The translations under genes and the position numbers were made by a program. Of a stretch of DNA of 64,000 nucleotides, positions 17,286 to 25,562 are shown one piece after another (position 1 is the first letter of the stretch; the number at the start of each line of letters is the position of its first letter). The notes under the pieces were generated by a model that saw only the letters and a list, made by a program, of their open reading frames with translations, was not told the DNA's origin and made no database searches. Source of the stretch: Rhodococcus sp. AW25M09 (lineage in GTDB: Bacteria > Actinomycetota > Actinomycetes > Mycobacteriales > Mycobacteriaceae); contig NZ_CAPS01000009.1 of the NCBI RefSeq assembly GCF_000333955.1, positions 1 through 64,000 on the forward strand. The letters are read 5' to 3'.

Positions 17286-18167
17286 ATGAAGTGGTTCGTA
17301 TCGGCCCGCAGTGCAGAGACCACCAGCAGCACAATTCGCACGGGCGAGGCGACGGGGTGGGACGAGGCCGTTGCGCAGGCGATACAGACCGGTCGCGAAT
17401 TGACGCACGCGGACGACGGCTCGCAGCTCGGCCTCGCGAGAAACTATCGAATCGGCGACGGCGAGGGGGTGTCGACCGACAACGGTAGCCACACCGCGAG
17501 CGAGGACGACCTACGACGCCGCATTCAACTGCAAACCGAGTACGACGCCGGAACGGTGAACCCAGCTCCACCTCAGGCCGCATCCATGACTCCAGCGAGA
17601 TCGGTTGTCGAACAATGGAACCGAGTTACCCAGTGGCTCGCGGACAACCTCTCGTCCGTCCCGATCGTCGGTGCCACCGACGAACAGATCACGGACGCAA
17701 TGCGCGCAACCGGTGGCCTGTGGCCCGAGGAATTGACTTCGCTGTTCAGTCTGGTCAACGGCTTTCCCCGCGAAAGCTGGGTATCGATCTTTCCCGGGCA
17801 CGAGTTGTTCGACCTCGACCGCGCTGTCAGCGAGCGTCAGCTCGAGCTCGACATCTGGAGTGAAATAGACGCCGAGATGGGTGCCGAACCTCAGACCGAT
17901 TCGCCCGCTGGCGACTACCTCGGGACCTACTCGCCCTACTTCATTCCGTTCGCGGGAGCAGACGGGTACCTGCTGTTCGTCGACGCTCGCCCGGGGCCCC
18001 TGCATGGGTGCGTCCTAGAATTCGAGAAAGTCGACGCCGACGGCGCAGGCCCCAAGTGGCCATCGTTGAGCGCCATGTTGACGGACTTGGCCGACAGCTT
18101 CCAGACCGGCAGAGCCTTCGACGGTCGGACTCCTGCCGTCGTCGACGGCCAATTACGTTGGCAATAA
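17286..18167 (+). CDS. SMI1/KNR4-family protein
   Basis: ATG 17286 follows GAGGAG by 9 bp, giving 293 residues. The first 100 residues are polar and unrecognised. From about residue 110 there is an SMI1/KNR4 (SUKH) fold: VTQWLADNLSSVPIVGATDE, LWPEELTSLFSLVNGFP, a central PGHELFDLDRA segment, YFIPFAGADGYLLFVDARPG, and a C-terminal WPSLSAMLTDLADSF helix. SUKH proteins are often immunity proteins against contact-dependent nuclease toxins, but no toxin gene is adjacent. The longer frame from 17082 overlaps the previous gene and is not used. Confidence 0.75.
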   Translation: MKWFVSARSAETTSSTIRTGEATGWDEAVAQAIQTGRELTHADDGSQLGLARNYRIGDGEGVSTDNGSHTASEDDLRRRIQLQTEYDAGTVNPAPPQAASMTPARSVVEQWNRVTQWLADNLSSVPIVGATDEQITDAMRATGGLWPEELTSLFSLVNGFPRESWVSIFPGHELFDLDRAVSERQLELDIWSEIDAEMGAEPQTDSPAGDYLGTYSPYFIPFAGADGYLLFVDARPGPLHGCVLEFEKVDADGAGPKWPSLSAMLTDLADSFQTGRAFDGRTPAVVDGQLRWQ

Positions 18168-18237
18168 GCAGTAATGGCGTGAGTATCGGTGCACACCGAG
18201 TTGCTGGGAAGGCGACCCCGACGAACCACCGATCGAA

Positions 18238-18444
18238 TCACTCTGGGATCTCAGATCTGTAGGAGCCGTCGACCCTTCCGCGGATGCGTCGCAGTGCCTT
18301 CCACCCTGCGGGTGTCACTACTGTGCTGACGATTACTCCGAGCATGACGCCCTGCGACAGCGCCGACCATTGACCCGGACTGTCTCCGAACAGCGGCCAC
18401 TTGTACACAACGCCCAGTACTACGAAGAAGATCACCCCACGCAC
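18238..18444 (-). CDS. Small hypothetical membrane protein
   Basis: 68 residues if started at GTG 18444, which has GAGG about 9 bp upstream. It has two hydrophobic stretches (GVIFFVVLGVVYKWPLF and LSQGVMLGVIVSTVVTPAGW) and a basic C-terminus. A longer in-frame reading to 18579 has low-complexity, non-hydrophobic sequence and would overlap the divergent gene. No family is recognised. Confidence 0.5.
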   Translation of the reverse strand: MRGVIFFVVLGVVYKWPLFGDSPGQWSALSQGVMLGVIVSTVVTPAGWKALRRIRGRVDGSYRSEIPE

Positions 18445-18526
18445 TGCTTCACCACCTCGTCGTAATGGAGGAATTCGACCGATCGGTATATTGTCGCAGT
18501 ACCGACTGCACCACAGAAGGATCGAC

Positions 18527-18778
18527 GTGTCGAACCAGCGATCGTTTCGCAAGTACGTGACGGCCGTCCCGTTGAACAAGAAAGACGGCGCGACTCGCAG
18601 CGACTACCGCAACGCGATCGTGTTGGCTCCCACGGTCGGAATCGGTTTCTTCCTGGCTCAACTTGTTGTGCAGTCCGATTCGAAGCCGCTCGACATCGCT
18701 GTCGGATGCGTGGGTGGCGCAATCACCGGATTCCTGTACCTCTATCTCGCATACCGGGTCGACAGTCGGCCGACCTAG
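18527..18778 (+). CDS. Small hypothetical membrane protein
   Basis: 83 residues from GTG 18527, preceded by AGAAGG. A polar N-terminus of about 28 residues is followed by two hydrophobic helices (APTVGIGFFLAQLVV and VGCVGGAITGFLYLYLAY). It is divergent from the 68-residue membrane protein and overlaps the convergent gene on the minus strand by about 55 bp at its 3' end. No family is recognised. Confidence 0.5.
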   Translation: MSNQRSFRKYVTAVPLNKKDGATRSDYRNAIVLAPTVGIGFFLAQLVVQSDSKPLDIAVGCVGGAITGFLYLYLAYRVDSRPT

Positions 18779-19196
18779 GCGCACCGAACTCGACGGCGCG
18801 CGCCGGCGCGAGGGCGTAAGCGAACATGTAGCTCACTGCACCGAGCACCCCCAGCACAATTAGTGAATCCGGAACGCCGGATGCCCCGGCCGACGCGGCC
18901 ACCAACCAGGCGAACACGCCACCCACCAGCAACACCACCGACGCAGCAGAGCAGAGCGCGAATCGATGTCTCCACCTGTTTCGGCTGCGAGGTGGCCAGT
19001 GCACCGCGGTGCGTATTGCGTAGCTCCCACCCGCGACCGCAACAAGGCCCACTATCAGCCCACAGAGCCCGCCGATGATGACGGGGAGAGTCAGATTCCA
19101 CCATCGGCCGTCGACGACGATCGGCAGCATCATCACCGCGGCCGTACAGCCACCGCAGACTGCGGCCACGCACAGCTCCTTGGCGATCCATTCCAT
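18723..19196 (-). CDS. Hypothetical membrane protein
   Basis: 157 residues from ATG 19196. Four hydrophobic segments are visible: CVAAVCGGCTAAVMMLPIVV, LPVIIGGLCGLIVGLVAVAG, ALCSAASVVLLVGGVFAWLV, and LIVLGVLGAVSYMFAYALA. The frame extends upstream to 19361, but that part lies in the CG-rich repeat region and is not family-like. Its 3' end overlaps the convergent small membrane protein gene by 56 bp, so one of the two stops may be misjudged. Confidence 0.5.
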   Translation of the reverse strand: MEWIAKELCVAAVCGGCTAAVMMLPIVVDGRWWNLTLPVIIGGLCGLIVGLVAVAGGSYAIRTAVHWPPRSRNRWRHRFALCSAASVVLLVGGVFAWLVAASAGASGVPDSLIVLGVLGAVSYMFAYALAPARAVEFGAPRSADCRPGMRDRGTGIR

Positions 19197-19242
19197 GGAC
19201 TGACTCAAACATACGACGGGTGCTCGATCGAATCGCCCGCAC

Positions 19243-19516
19243 CCCGCCGCCGCAAACGCGCGCGCATTCGCTGAACGCTCCCGAAATCGCCACCCATTCG
19301 GGCCTATTCCCCGCGCACCTGACAAACGCGCGCGCATTCGCGAACTGCCGACCCCACTCACGCCCCCAACCTATCCGCCCGCACCCCGCCCGCACCCGCC
19401 CGCACCCCCGCCGCCGTAAACGCGCGCGCATTCGCCGAACGCTCCCGAAATCGCCACCCATTCAGCCCTATTCCCCGCGCACCTGACAAACGCGCGCGCA
19501 TTCGCAAATTGCCGAC
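19243..19516. repeat. Two imperfect copies of a CG-rich repeat holding four AAACGCGCGCGCATTCGC words
   Basis: The 18-mer AAACGCGCGCGCATTCGC occurs at 19254-19271, 19324-19341, 19418-19435 and 19488-19505. The pairs are both spaced 70 bp apart, and the whole unit, about 105 bp, is repeated with a 164-bp shift. The spacer between the two words in each pair (containing GAACGCTCCCGAAATCGCC and CCTATTCCCCGCGCACCTGA) is almost identical. Between the units lie runs of CCCGCAC. The region is noncoding between a membrane protein and a GGDEF gene. Its function is unknown; it could be a dispersed genomic repeat. Confidence 0.8.
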
Positions 19517-19539
19517 CCCCCGAACACCACCCGGACGGA

Positions 19540-20766
19540 TCAGGCTCGCTTCGACGAGTACATTCGCGCGTCGGCCATTTTCAGTAGCCTGTCGGGGTTG
19601 ACGGTCGGTTCCCAACTCCATCCGACGCTCACGGTCACCGGGATCTCTGTGCCATCGATCTCGTAGGGGCCGGCGAGCAGGCCGACGACTCGGCCGGCCA
19701 GATGTTCGACGCCATCGAGTGAGCGGGCGCTGCGCAGTAGGACGACGAATTCGTCTCCGCCGATGCGGCAGGCGACGTCGTCGGCGCGGACGTTGTCCAT
19801 GATGCGGCGGCCGATCGCCTGCAGAACCAGATCGCCCACCGAGTGCCCGAACCGATCGTTGATGGATTTGAACGCGTCGACGTCCACGAAGAGAACTCCA
19901 ACCGAAGTACCCTCGGCCGTGTCTCGCAGTGACTGCAGCTCTGCCATCAGTCGTCGTCGATTGCCCAGTGAGGTGAGATCGTCGAGCAGCAGTTGGCGTT
20001 CGAGTGCTGCCTCGGCGGCTTTGCGCGCGGTGATGTCCTGGATCTGAGCAATCACCACGTCCCCCGCGGCGTCGTCGCGGACCACTGTGGCGTTGCGCTG
20101 CACCCAGATCGTCGCGCCGTCCTTGCGGATGTAGCGCTTCTCCGAGGCGACGCTCGTCAGTGTGCCCTCGGCCAGTCCTTTGAGGTGTTCGTCTGCGATG
20201 ACGACGTCTTCGGGATGGGTGAGGTCTCGAAAAGTTCTCTGCTGCAATTCTTCCGCGGTGTAGCCGAGCAGCGTGCACAGAGCCTTGTTCACCTCGAGCA
20301 AACGGCCGTCCACCGTGAGGATCGCTTTGCCGATCGGGGCGTGCTCCATCGCGATCCGAAAGAGCCGGATCGCTCGGTCCCGCTGACGCTCGACTTCGAC
20401 TCGTCCACTGACATCGACGACCATCACCGTGAATCCGACGACAGCGTCGTCGACGATATCGGGAACGTAGGTGGCCGCAGTGGTGCGCACGGCACCGTGG
20501 ACGTCGATGAGGGTGCGATCGAACTGCTGCTCACCCCCGGCGAGAACACCGGATATGTGCGGCAGATTCAATTCGTACAGCGTCTCACCGAGGAGATCAC
20601 TGAGGTGCATACCGACCATCTGCGCGGGCTCGATACCGAAATATTCGGCATAAACCTTGTTGGCGAATACGTTCCGGAGCGAGCTGTCCCAATATCCGAT
20701 CATCGACGGTAATTGGTCGACGGCTCGCGAGACACCCTCGGTCGCGGGCATACACGGATCGGCCAT
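19540..20766 (-). CDS. PAS-PAS-GGDEF diguanylate cyclase
   Basis: 408 residues. Two PAS domains (about residues 15-120 and 135-250; the second has MEHAPIGKAILTVDGRLLEVN and an ITARKAAEAALE linker) precede a GGDEF domain. The GGDEF active-site motif is intact (CRIGGDEFVVLL, near residue 340), and the upstream RADD gives an RxxD product-inhibition site with normal spacing. It should make cyclic di-GMP in response to a PAS-sensed signal. There is no transmembrane segment, so it is cytosolic. Confidence 0.92.
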   Translation of the reverse strand: MADPCMPATEGVSRAVDQLPSMIGYWDSSLRNVFANKVYAEYFGIEPAQMVGMHLSDLLGETLYELNLPHISGVLAGGEQQFDRTLIDVHGAVRTTAATYVPDIVDDAVVGFTVMVVDVSGRVEVERQRDRAIRLFRIAMEHAPIGKAILTVDGRLLEVNKALCTLLGYTAEELQQRTFRDLTHPEDVVIADEHLKGLAEGTLTSVASEKRYIRKDGATIWVQRNATVVRDDAAGDVVIAQIQDITARKAAEAALERQLLLDDLTSLGNRRRLMAELQSLRDTAEGTSVGVLFVDVDAFKSINDRFGHSVGDLVLQAIGRRIMDNVRADDVACRIGGDEFVVLLRSARSLDGVEHLAGRVVGLLAGPYEIDGTEIPVTVSVGWSWEPTVNPDRLLKMADARMYSSKRA

Positions 20767-20853
20767 TAACCACCCCTGGATGCTCGACGTGATCGACAGG
20801 AATCACGTTACCGCAGGTAGGGCGGTCTGGCAGCGGATCGGACAAAGCTGTAC

Positions 20854-20869
20854 GTGCGCACTTGCGCAC
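20854..20869. promoter_or_regulatory. Palindrome upstream of MFS-arsR operon
   Basis: GTGCGCA (20854-20860), a 2-bp spacer, then TGCGCAC (20863-20869) form a perfect inverted repeat ending 19 bp before the MFS start at 20889. The operon includes an ArsR-type regulator, whose family typically binds such palindromes over its own promoter, so this is a candidate autoregulatory operator. Confidence 0.45.
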
Positions 20870-20888
20870 ATATGTGTACGTTGAAGCC

Positions 20889-22094
20889 ATGCTTTTCGCC
20901 AATCTCGCGTTCCGACGCCTCTTCACGGCTCAGGTTGTCGCGCTGGTGGGTACCGGACTGTTGACGGTTGCATTGGGGCTCCTCGCCTACGACATCGCCG
21001 GGAGTTCCGCTGGAGCCGTACTGGGTACCGCACTGGCGATCAAGATGATCGCGTATGTGTTTGTCGCTCCGATCGTTTCGTCTCTGACGAACTCACTACC
21101 CCGCAAGCTGGTTCTGGTCACTGCAGACACCGTCAGGGCGCTAACGGCCTTGGCGTTGCCCTTCGTCGATCAGGTGTGGCAGATCTACGTTTTGATCTTC
21201 GTTCTGCAGGCGGCGTCGGCAACCTTCACGCCCACCTTCCAGGCCGTCATCCCGTCGGTGGTGCCCGACGAAAAGCAGTACACCCGCGCCCTGACGCTCT
21301 CTCGCCTCGCCTACGACCTCGAATCTCTGGTGAGCCCGCTGATCGCCGCGGCGTTGTTGACGGTCATCGGATTCCACACGCTCTTCGTCGGCACCGCGGC
21401 AGGGTTCGTCGTCTCCGCAGTGATGGTGCTCGGCACCGCACTGCCGAAACATACTGCAGTGCACCGTGAACGGCCGACCACCGGCATCGTCACCTTCACC
21501 AAGAACCACGAGCTGCAAGGACTGCTCGCGCTGAACACCGTGGTCGCCGCAGCAACGGCACTGGTCATGGTCAACTCCGTGGTCTACGTTCGCGACCTGT
21601 TCGGCGGCGGGTCCAGCCAACTGGCCATCGCACTCGGCTTCTACGGCGCAGGCTCGATGGCGGCGGCACTGCTGATTCCCAGGGCCCTCGAACGCATCTC
21701 CGACCACACCCTCATGCTCGCCGGGGCCGCAGTAGCCGTCGCCGGCGCCGCGGCAGCAACTGCAGTGGCAACCCTGCACGGAGGATCGGCAGCCTGGTTC
21801 GCGCTGGCGACAACCTGGTTGCTACTGGGCATCGGCACCTCGATGATCAACACCCCGTCGGCCAGGATTCTGCGTCGTGAATCGAACGAGAGAACTCGGA
21901 CGTCGATCTTCACCGCGCAGTTCTCACTGTCACACGCTGCGTTTCTGGTCACCTATCCGGTGGCCGGCTGGGTCGGCGCGCAATTCGGACAGTTCACTGC
22001 GGCGGCGGTGCTCACGGCCTTGGCTACACTTGCGGCATTGTCCGCAGCACGCCTGTGGAGTCGCTCCCGTGATCCGGTCGTCGCCTCCGCGTAG
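20889..22094 (+). CDS. MFS transporter
   Basis: About 401 residues with twelve hydrophobic helices. The start is ATG 20889 (MLFANLAFRRLFTAQVVALV); a TTG nine codons upstream is in frame but lies in the operator palindrome. The RRLFTAQVVALVGTGLLTVA N-terminus and central loop around residue 190 match drug or metal-efflux type MFS proteins. It is 14 bp upstream of the arsR gene, so expression is probably released by the ArsR ligand. The substrate is unknown. Confidence 0.87.
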   Translation: MLFANLAFRRLFTAQVVALVGTGLLTVALGLLAYDIAGSSAGAVLGTALAIKMIAYVFVAPIVSSLTNSLPRKLVLVTADTVRALTALALPFVDQVWQIYVLIFVLQAASATFTPTFQAVIPSVVPDEKQYTRALTLSRLAYDLESLVSPLIAAALLTVIGFHTLFVGTAAGFVVSAVMVLGTALPKHTAVHRERPTTGIVTFTKNHELQGLLALNTVVAAATALVMVNSVVYVRDLFGGGSSQLAIALGFYGAGSMAAALLIPRALERISDHTLMLAGAAVAVAGAAAATAVATLHGGSAAWFALATTWLLLGIGTSMINTPSARILRRESNERTRTSIFTAQFSLSHAAFLVTYPVAGWVGAQFGQFTAAAVLTALATLAALSAARLWSRSRDPVVASA

Positions 22095-22108
22095 GGAGAA
22101 GACAGTAG

Positions 22109-22465
22109 ATGCCACCGAAGAAGGAACCGCGCATCAGTCTCGATCATGCTGTCCAACCGGACTCCGACCGCTTGGCGACGGCCAGCGACACCTTTCGGAT
22201 GCTGTCCGATCCCACCCGACTGCACATCCTCTGGCTACTCGACCGCGGCCCCGCAGACGTCAGCGCACTGACCACAGCCACCGGAACGTCGCGTACTGCC
22301 GTCAGCCAGCACCTGGCCAAGCTTCGATTCACCGGACTGGTCGAGACCCGTCGGGACGGCCGCAACGTCATCTACCGCCTGTCCGACGGTCACCTCGCTC
22401 GTCTCGTGCGTGAAGGCCTCAACTTCGCCGACCACAAGGTGACCGGCGAGCCCCCACACCAATAG
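22109..22465 (+). CDS. ArsR/SmtB-family regulator
   Basis: 118 residues with a winged-helix: FRMLSDPTRLHILWLLDRGP, DVSALTTATGTSRTAVSQHL and LRFTGLVETRRDGRNVIYRL. No cysteine ligand motif (such as CxC in the alpha-3 helix) is present, so it is not a classic ArsR or CmtR metal sensor; a histidine site towards the C-terminus (DGHLARLV, FADHK) is possible. It lies between the MFS gene and the CopC gene and probably represses this operon. Confidence 0.9.
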   Translation: MPPKKEPRISLDHAVQPDSDRLATASDTFRMLSDPTRLHILWLLDRGPADVSALTTATGTSRTAVSQHLAKLRFTGLVETRRDGRNVIYRLSDGHLARLVREGLNFADHKVTGEPPHQ

Positions 22466-22492
22466 CCCTGCACCACAACCAGAAAGCACCCG

Positions 22493-23026
22493 ATGAAGCG
22501 CCTGGCCGCGATCACCGCCATCACTCTCGCCGCGACGGCACTGTCGATAGCCCCGGCGTCTGCACACGCATCGCTGCAGTCGAGCAATCCGGCCGAGAAC
22601 GCGGTGCTCGACGCCGCTCCGGACGAGGTGACCCTGACGTTCAGTCAGGACCTGCAGTCCACGTTCGCGACGGTCACCGTCGTCGGATCCGATCGAAGCC
22701 AATGGGGAGCATCGGAACCCGTCGTGGACGGCAACACTGTGACCGTCGATCTCGACGGCCTCGGTGACGCGGGCGAGTACACCATCGGCTACCGAGTGGT
22801 CTCCGGCGACGGGCATCCCATCACCGGTGCCATCCCGTTCCAACTCACCCAGGCGTCCCCGGTGCCGGTAGCACCGCCGGCCACCGACCTGTCCTTCACC
22901 AACGAGGCCGCACCGGCCGCGGCCGAGGACACCGACAGCGGCTTTCCGCTATGGGTCATCGCGGTGGTCGTCGTCGCGGTTGGGGCGTCGGGCGTGCTGT
23001 TCGCGCTGCGCAAACGTACGCACTGA
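22493..23026 (+). CDS. CopC-domain copper-binding membrane-anchored protein
   Basis: 177 residues. The signal peptide ends in PASAHA, so the mature protein starts with His, the copper ligand typical of CopC. The beta-sandwich follows (HASLQSSNPAENAVLDAAPD, VTLTFSQDL, GEYTIGYRVVSGDGHPITG, which contains the second His). A single C-terminal transmembrane helix (FPLWVIAVVVVAVGASGVLF) and a basic tail anchor it. It lies 27 bp after arsR, so copper handling may be part of this operon's job. Confidence 0.88.
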   Translation: MKRLAAITAITLAATALSIAPASAHASLQSSNPAENAVLDAAPDEVTLTFSQDLQSTFATVTVVGSDRSQWGASEPVVDGNTVTVDLDGLGDAGEYTIGYRVVSGDGHPITGAIPFQLTQASPVPVAPPATDLSFTNEAAPAAAEDTDSGFPLWVIAVVVVAVGASGVLFALRKRTH

Positions 23027-23062
23027 CGGTCCTCTCGGGCGCGGACGTGAGAACATGCAGCC

Positions 23063-23815
23063 ATGAGCGACGGTGGGTCACACCCCAAGTCCGATGGCCG
23101 CAAGCGGCGTTGGGAACAGCACAACACCGATCGCCGACGTCATATCATCGAGGCCGCCATGACGGTGCTGGCCCGCGATATCGCCCCCGGTGAGCGGCTC
23201 ACCACCGCTCAGATCTCGGCGGAAGCAGATGTGCATCGCACCGGGCTCTACCGTCATTTCAAGGATCGCACCGATCTCGATACGGCCATCCAGCGAGCCA
23301 TCTGCGAGCAGCTGTCCGCGGCCCTGGTCACCTCGTTCGCGTTGACCGGCACTCCTCGCGATGTGGTGCATCGGGTGGTGAGCACCTATGTGCGCTGGGT
23401 TGCCGAGCATCCCGCCTGGACGCGTTTCGTCGAGCAGGATGTCAGCGCCGAATCACCGACGCCGCTCGAACAGACCAACGCTCTGCTGGCCGAGCAGCTG
23501 GAAGTGAGCGTCGCGGCATTCCTTGCGCTCGTGCACGCGGATCTGTCGACAGATGATTGGTCGTTGGTGCGGCCGTGGGTGGCGGGCCTGGTCTCCGGAT
23601 GCATGGGCGCAGTGCGCAGTTGGAGTGCACAGGCCGAATCACGCACCGGCCTGGACCATTTCGCGACGTTCCTGGCCGACACCATCTGGCTTCAGGTCAA
23701 GGGCCTAGGGGCTTCCCGAGGCATCGCCATCCCCCAGATTCCGCTCGAAACCGTCCCTCTCGACACGGTTCCGAGCGAGACAGCGACTCAGCCGAACGAC
23801 GGCTCACTGCGGTAG
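23063..23815 (+). CDS. TetR-family transcriptional regulator
   Basis: 250 residues. The N-terminal HTH (IIEAAMTVLARDIAPGERLT, TAQISAEADVHRTGLYRHF, KDRTDLDTAI) is typical of TetR. The ligand domain contains WVAEHPAWTRFV. The last 30 residues are low-complexity. It is convergent with the AurF-type gene, overlapping its 3' end by 28 bp. The regulated gene is not evident from position. Confidence 0.88.
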   Translation: MSDGGSHPKSDGRKRRWEQHNTDRRRHIIEAAMTVLARDIAPGERLTTAQISAEADVHRTGLYRHFKDRTDLDTAIQRAICEQLSAALVTSFALTGTPRDVVHRVVSTYVRWVAEHPAWTRFVEQDVSAESPTPLEQTNALLAEQLEVSVAAFLALVHADLSTDDWSLVRPWVAGLVSGCMGAVRSWSAQAESRTGLDHFATFLADTIWLQVKGLGASRGIAIPQIPLETVPLDTVPSETATQPNDGSLR

Positions 23816-24756
23816 CGCGACGGCCGTCCGTCGATACCGAGTGCGCGCCAGACGCGTCGGGACACGCGGTTCATCAGGCCCAGTTCGTCGGCGAGCATCC
23901 GCACGTCACCGAATGTGTCGCGCAATGTCTTTCGTGACGAGTCACTGTTCCACCAGACGGCGTCGACGACGTCGTCGGGAATGGCGAGTTCGCGTCGCAT
24001 CCGCTTGCTCGGCTTCATGATCATGTCGCACAGCAGTCGCATGATGACCGGCGTCAGAACCGAGATCGCACTCTTCTGGACCGGTCCGAGCCGCGGGGCC
24101 TTGTGCTTCAAGTACTGATGCGCGAAGCCGATGTGGCGCGCTTCCTCGGCGATGTGAATCTGCATCACCCGCATCACCAAGGGGTGCCCCACAGCTCCGC
24201 TGCGCAGAATCCCCTTCTGCATGTGGTCGATCGGTTCCTCCCCGGCCAGGACGCCGACAAAGAATCCGAACGGTGCCGATCGGCTGGCGAACAGCGCGAG
24301 CACCGGCACGATCTTGCGGAACCACGCAGGTCCGCCGGGCACGTCGATGCCGATGCGGTTGACCAGTTCCTGGAACATCTGGGTGTGGTGGCACTCTTCG
24401 GTCGCCTCGTGCGTCGAGTACCGGAATTCCGGTGAATCGTTCGGCAACGTGAGGGCGTAGTGCATCAGCCCGCTGATCAGGATCTGCTCGAACTGCAGTC
24501 CGACCTTCACCATGCTGGCCTGGCGATACATTCCGACGTGGATCTGCCGGTCCAGCGGCAGCGACTTGTACCAGTCGGTGTGGCCGAGCGGATCCTCGTC
24601 GGGCAGAACCCAGCGGGGATCGTCGGGAACTATCGCGTATTCGGGTTCGTCCCACGGAATGTCGAGGAAGGCGTCGAAGTGCTGATGCACCGATGCCGTC
24701 GACAGAGAGTGCAGGTTGTCTCGATAGAGCGTTCGTGCGTCGTCGACTGCAGTCAT
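23788..24756 (-). CDS. AurF-family diiron oxygenase
   Basis: 322 residues, with a GGAAGGA site before the ATG. It carries the diiron ligand motifs of the AurF (p-aminobenzoate N-oxygenase) family: EATEECHHTQMF near residue 118, an FVGVLAGEEPIDHM segment near 168, and IHIAEEARHIGFAHQYL near 200. Members oxidise arylamines or other substrates; many actinobacterial homologues are uncharacterised. No biosynthetic genes are adjacent. It overlaps the convergent tetR by 28 bp. Confidence 0.87.
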   Translation of the reverse strand: MTAVDDARTLYRDNLHSLSTASVHQHFDAFLDIPWDEPEYAIVPDDPRWVLPDEDPLGHTDWYKSLPLDRQIHVGMYRQASMVKVGLQFEQILISGLMHYALTLPNDSPEFRYSTHEATEECHHTQMFQELVNRIGIDVPGGPAWFRKIVPVLALFASRSAPFGFFVGVLAGEEPIDHMQKGILRSGAVGHPLVMRVMQIHIAEEARHIGFAHQYLKHKAPRLGPVQKSAISVLTPVIMRLLCDMIMKPSKRMRRELAIPDDVVDAVWWNSDSSRKTLRDTFGDVRMLADELGLMNRVSRRVWRALGIDGRPSRYRSEPSFG

Positions 24757-24892
24757 GGTGGTCCTTCCGCCTGCGTCCCAACAATCTTTACGCTACACAG
24801 CGTCACACATAAAACGAGTTAGTGCAACGGTCCGTCGCAGACACATGGAGAATTCTCTTCGAATCGACCAGGGCACAAAAAAGACTATCCAG

Positions 24893-24907
24893 ACCAGTGC
24901 TACTGGT
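24893..24907. promoter_or_regulatory. Palindromic operator upstream of vapBC-like operon
   Basis: ACCAGT-GCT-ACTGGT is a perfect inverted repeat with 6-bp arms, ending 8 bp before the antitoxin start. Toxin-antitoxin pairs of this type usually repress themselves through such a site, so it is likely the autoregulatory operator. Confidence 0.55.
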
Positions 24908-24914
24908 TTAACCT

Positions 24915-25154
24915 GTGGCGATGAGGACGATCACCAGCACGGAAGCCAAGACGCGGCTCAATGCGATTTTGGCCGAGGTGGAGCAGACCGGCATTTCGGT
25001 CACCATCACCAACCATGGTCGACCGGTGGCTGTGTTGACACCCGCGCAGCCGAGACCGCGAGTCTTCGGCCACCTGCGCGGCCTCGTTGTCCCGGAATCG
25101 TTCGACGAACCCCTGCCCGCATCGGAACTGGCGGCATGGGGGTCGCCGGCGTGA
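24915..25154 (+). CDS. Phd/YefM-type antitoxin
   Basis: 79 residues (GTG 24915; ATG 24921 is also in frame). The N-terminal ITSTEAKTRLNAILAEVEQT and SVTITNHGRPVAVLTPA segment is the Phd/YefM DNA-binding fold. The C-terminal 30 residues (HLRGLVVPESFDEPLPASEL) are the likely toxin-wrapping tail. Its stop overlaps the start of a PIN-domain toxin (GTGA), the usual antitoxin-toxin order. Confidence 0.88.
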   Translation: MAMRTITSTEAKTRLNAILAEVEQTGISVTITNHGRPVAVLTPAQPRPRVFGHLRGLVVPESFDEPLPASELAAWGSPA

Positions 25155-25549
25155 CCTCGTTTCTCCTCGATACCAATGCACTGCTGTGGCTCGTCACCGA
25201 TTCGGACAGGATGTCAGACGACGTGCGGAACACCCTCGCCGATCAGGGCAACGAGTTGACGGTCTCGGCAGCCTCGGCGTGGGAGATCGCCATCAAGACC
25301 CGAATCGGCCGACTCGACGGCGGGCCTCTCCTGTCGACGTGGGCCGAGACATTGTCAGCGATGAACGCGACCGATCTTGCGATCGACTCTGCGGATGCGT
25401 CGGCGGCCGGGCGACTCGACTGGCATCACAACGATCCGTTCGACCGAATGGTCGTGGCTCAAGCCCTCCGTCGCCATCTCACGATCGTCACGAGCGACCG
25501 CATCGTCCTGGACGGGGCATTGACCCCGACGCTCGACACTTGCGCCTGA
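25151..25549 (+). CDS. vapC: VapC-type PIN-domain ribonuclease toxin
   Basis: 132 residues from GTG 25151. The PIN signature is LLDTNALLWL near the N-terminus (catalytic Asp), SAASAWEIAIKTRIGRL (conserved Glu), and HNDPFDRMVVAQAL with TSDRIVLDG (further acidic residues). VapC toxins are Mg-dependent endoribonucleases that cut tRNA or rRNA. The four acidic positions look intact, so it is probably active and held by the overlapping antitoxin. Confidence 0.9.
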   Translation: MTSFLLDTNALLWLVTDSDRMSDDVRNTLADQGNELTVSAASAWEIAIKTRIGRLDGGPLLSTWAETLSAMNATDLAIDSADASAAGRLDWHHNDPFDRMVVAQALRRHLTIVTSDRIVLDGALTPTLDTCA

Positions 25550-25562
25550 GATTTCGGCGAGG

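Noticed and set aside
19243-19516. CRISPR array
   Set aside because: Only four repeat words with nearly identical spacers; a true array has distinct spacers and cas genes.
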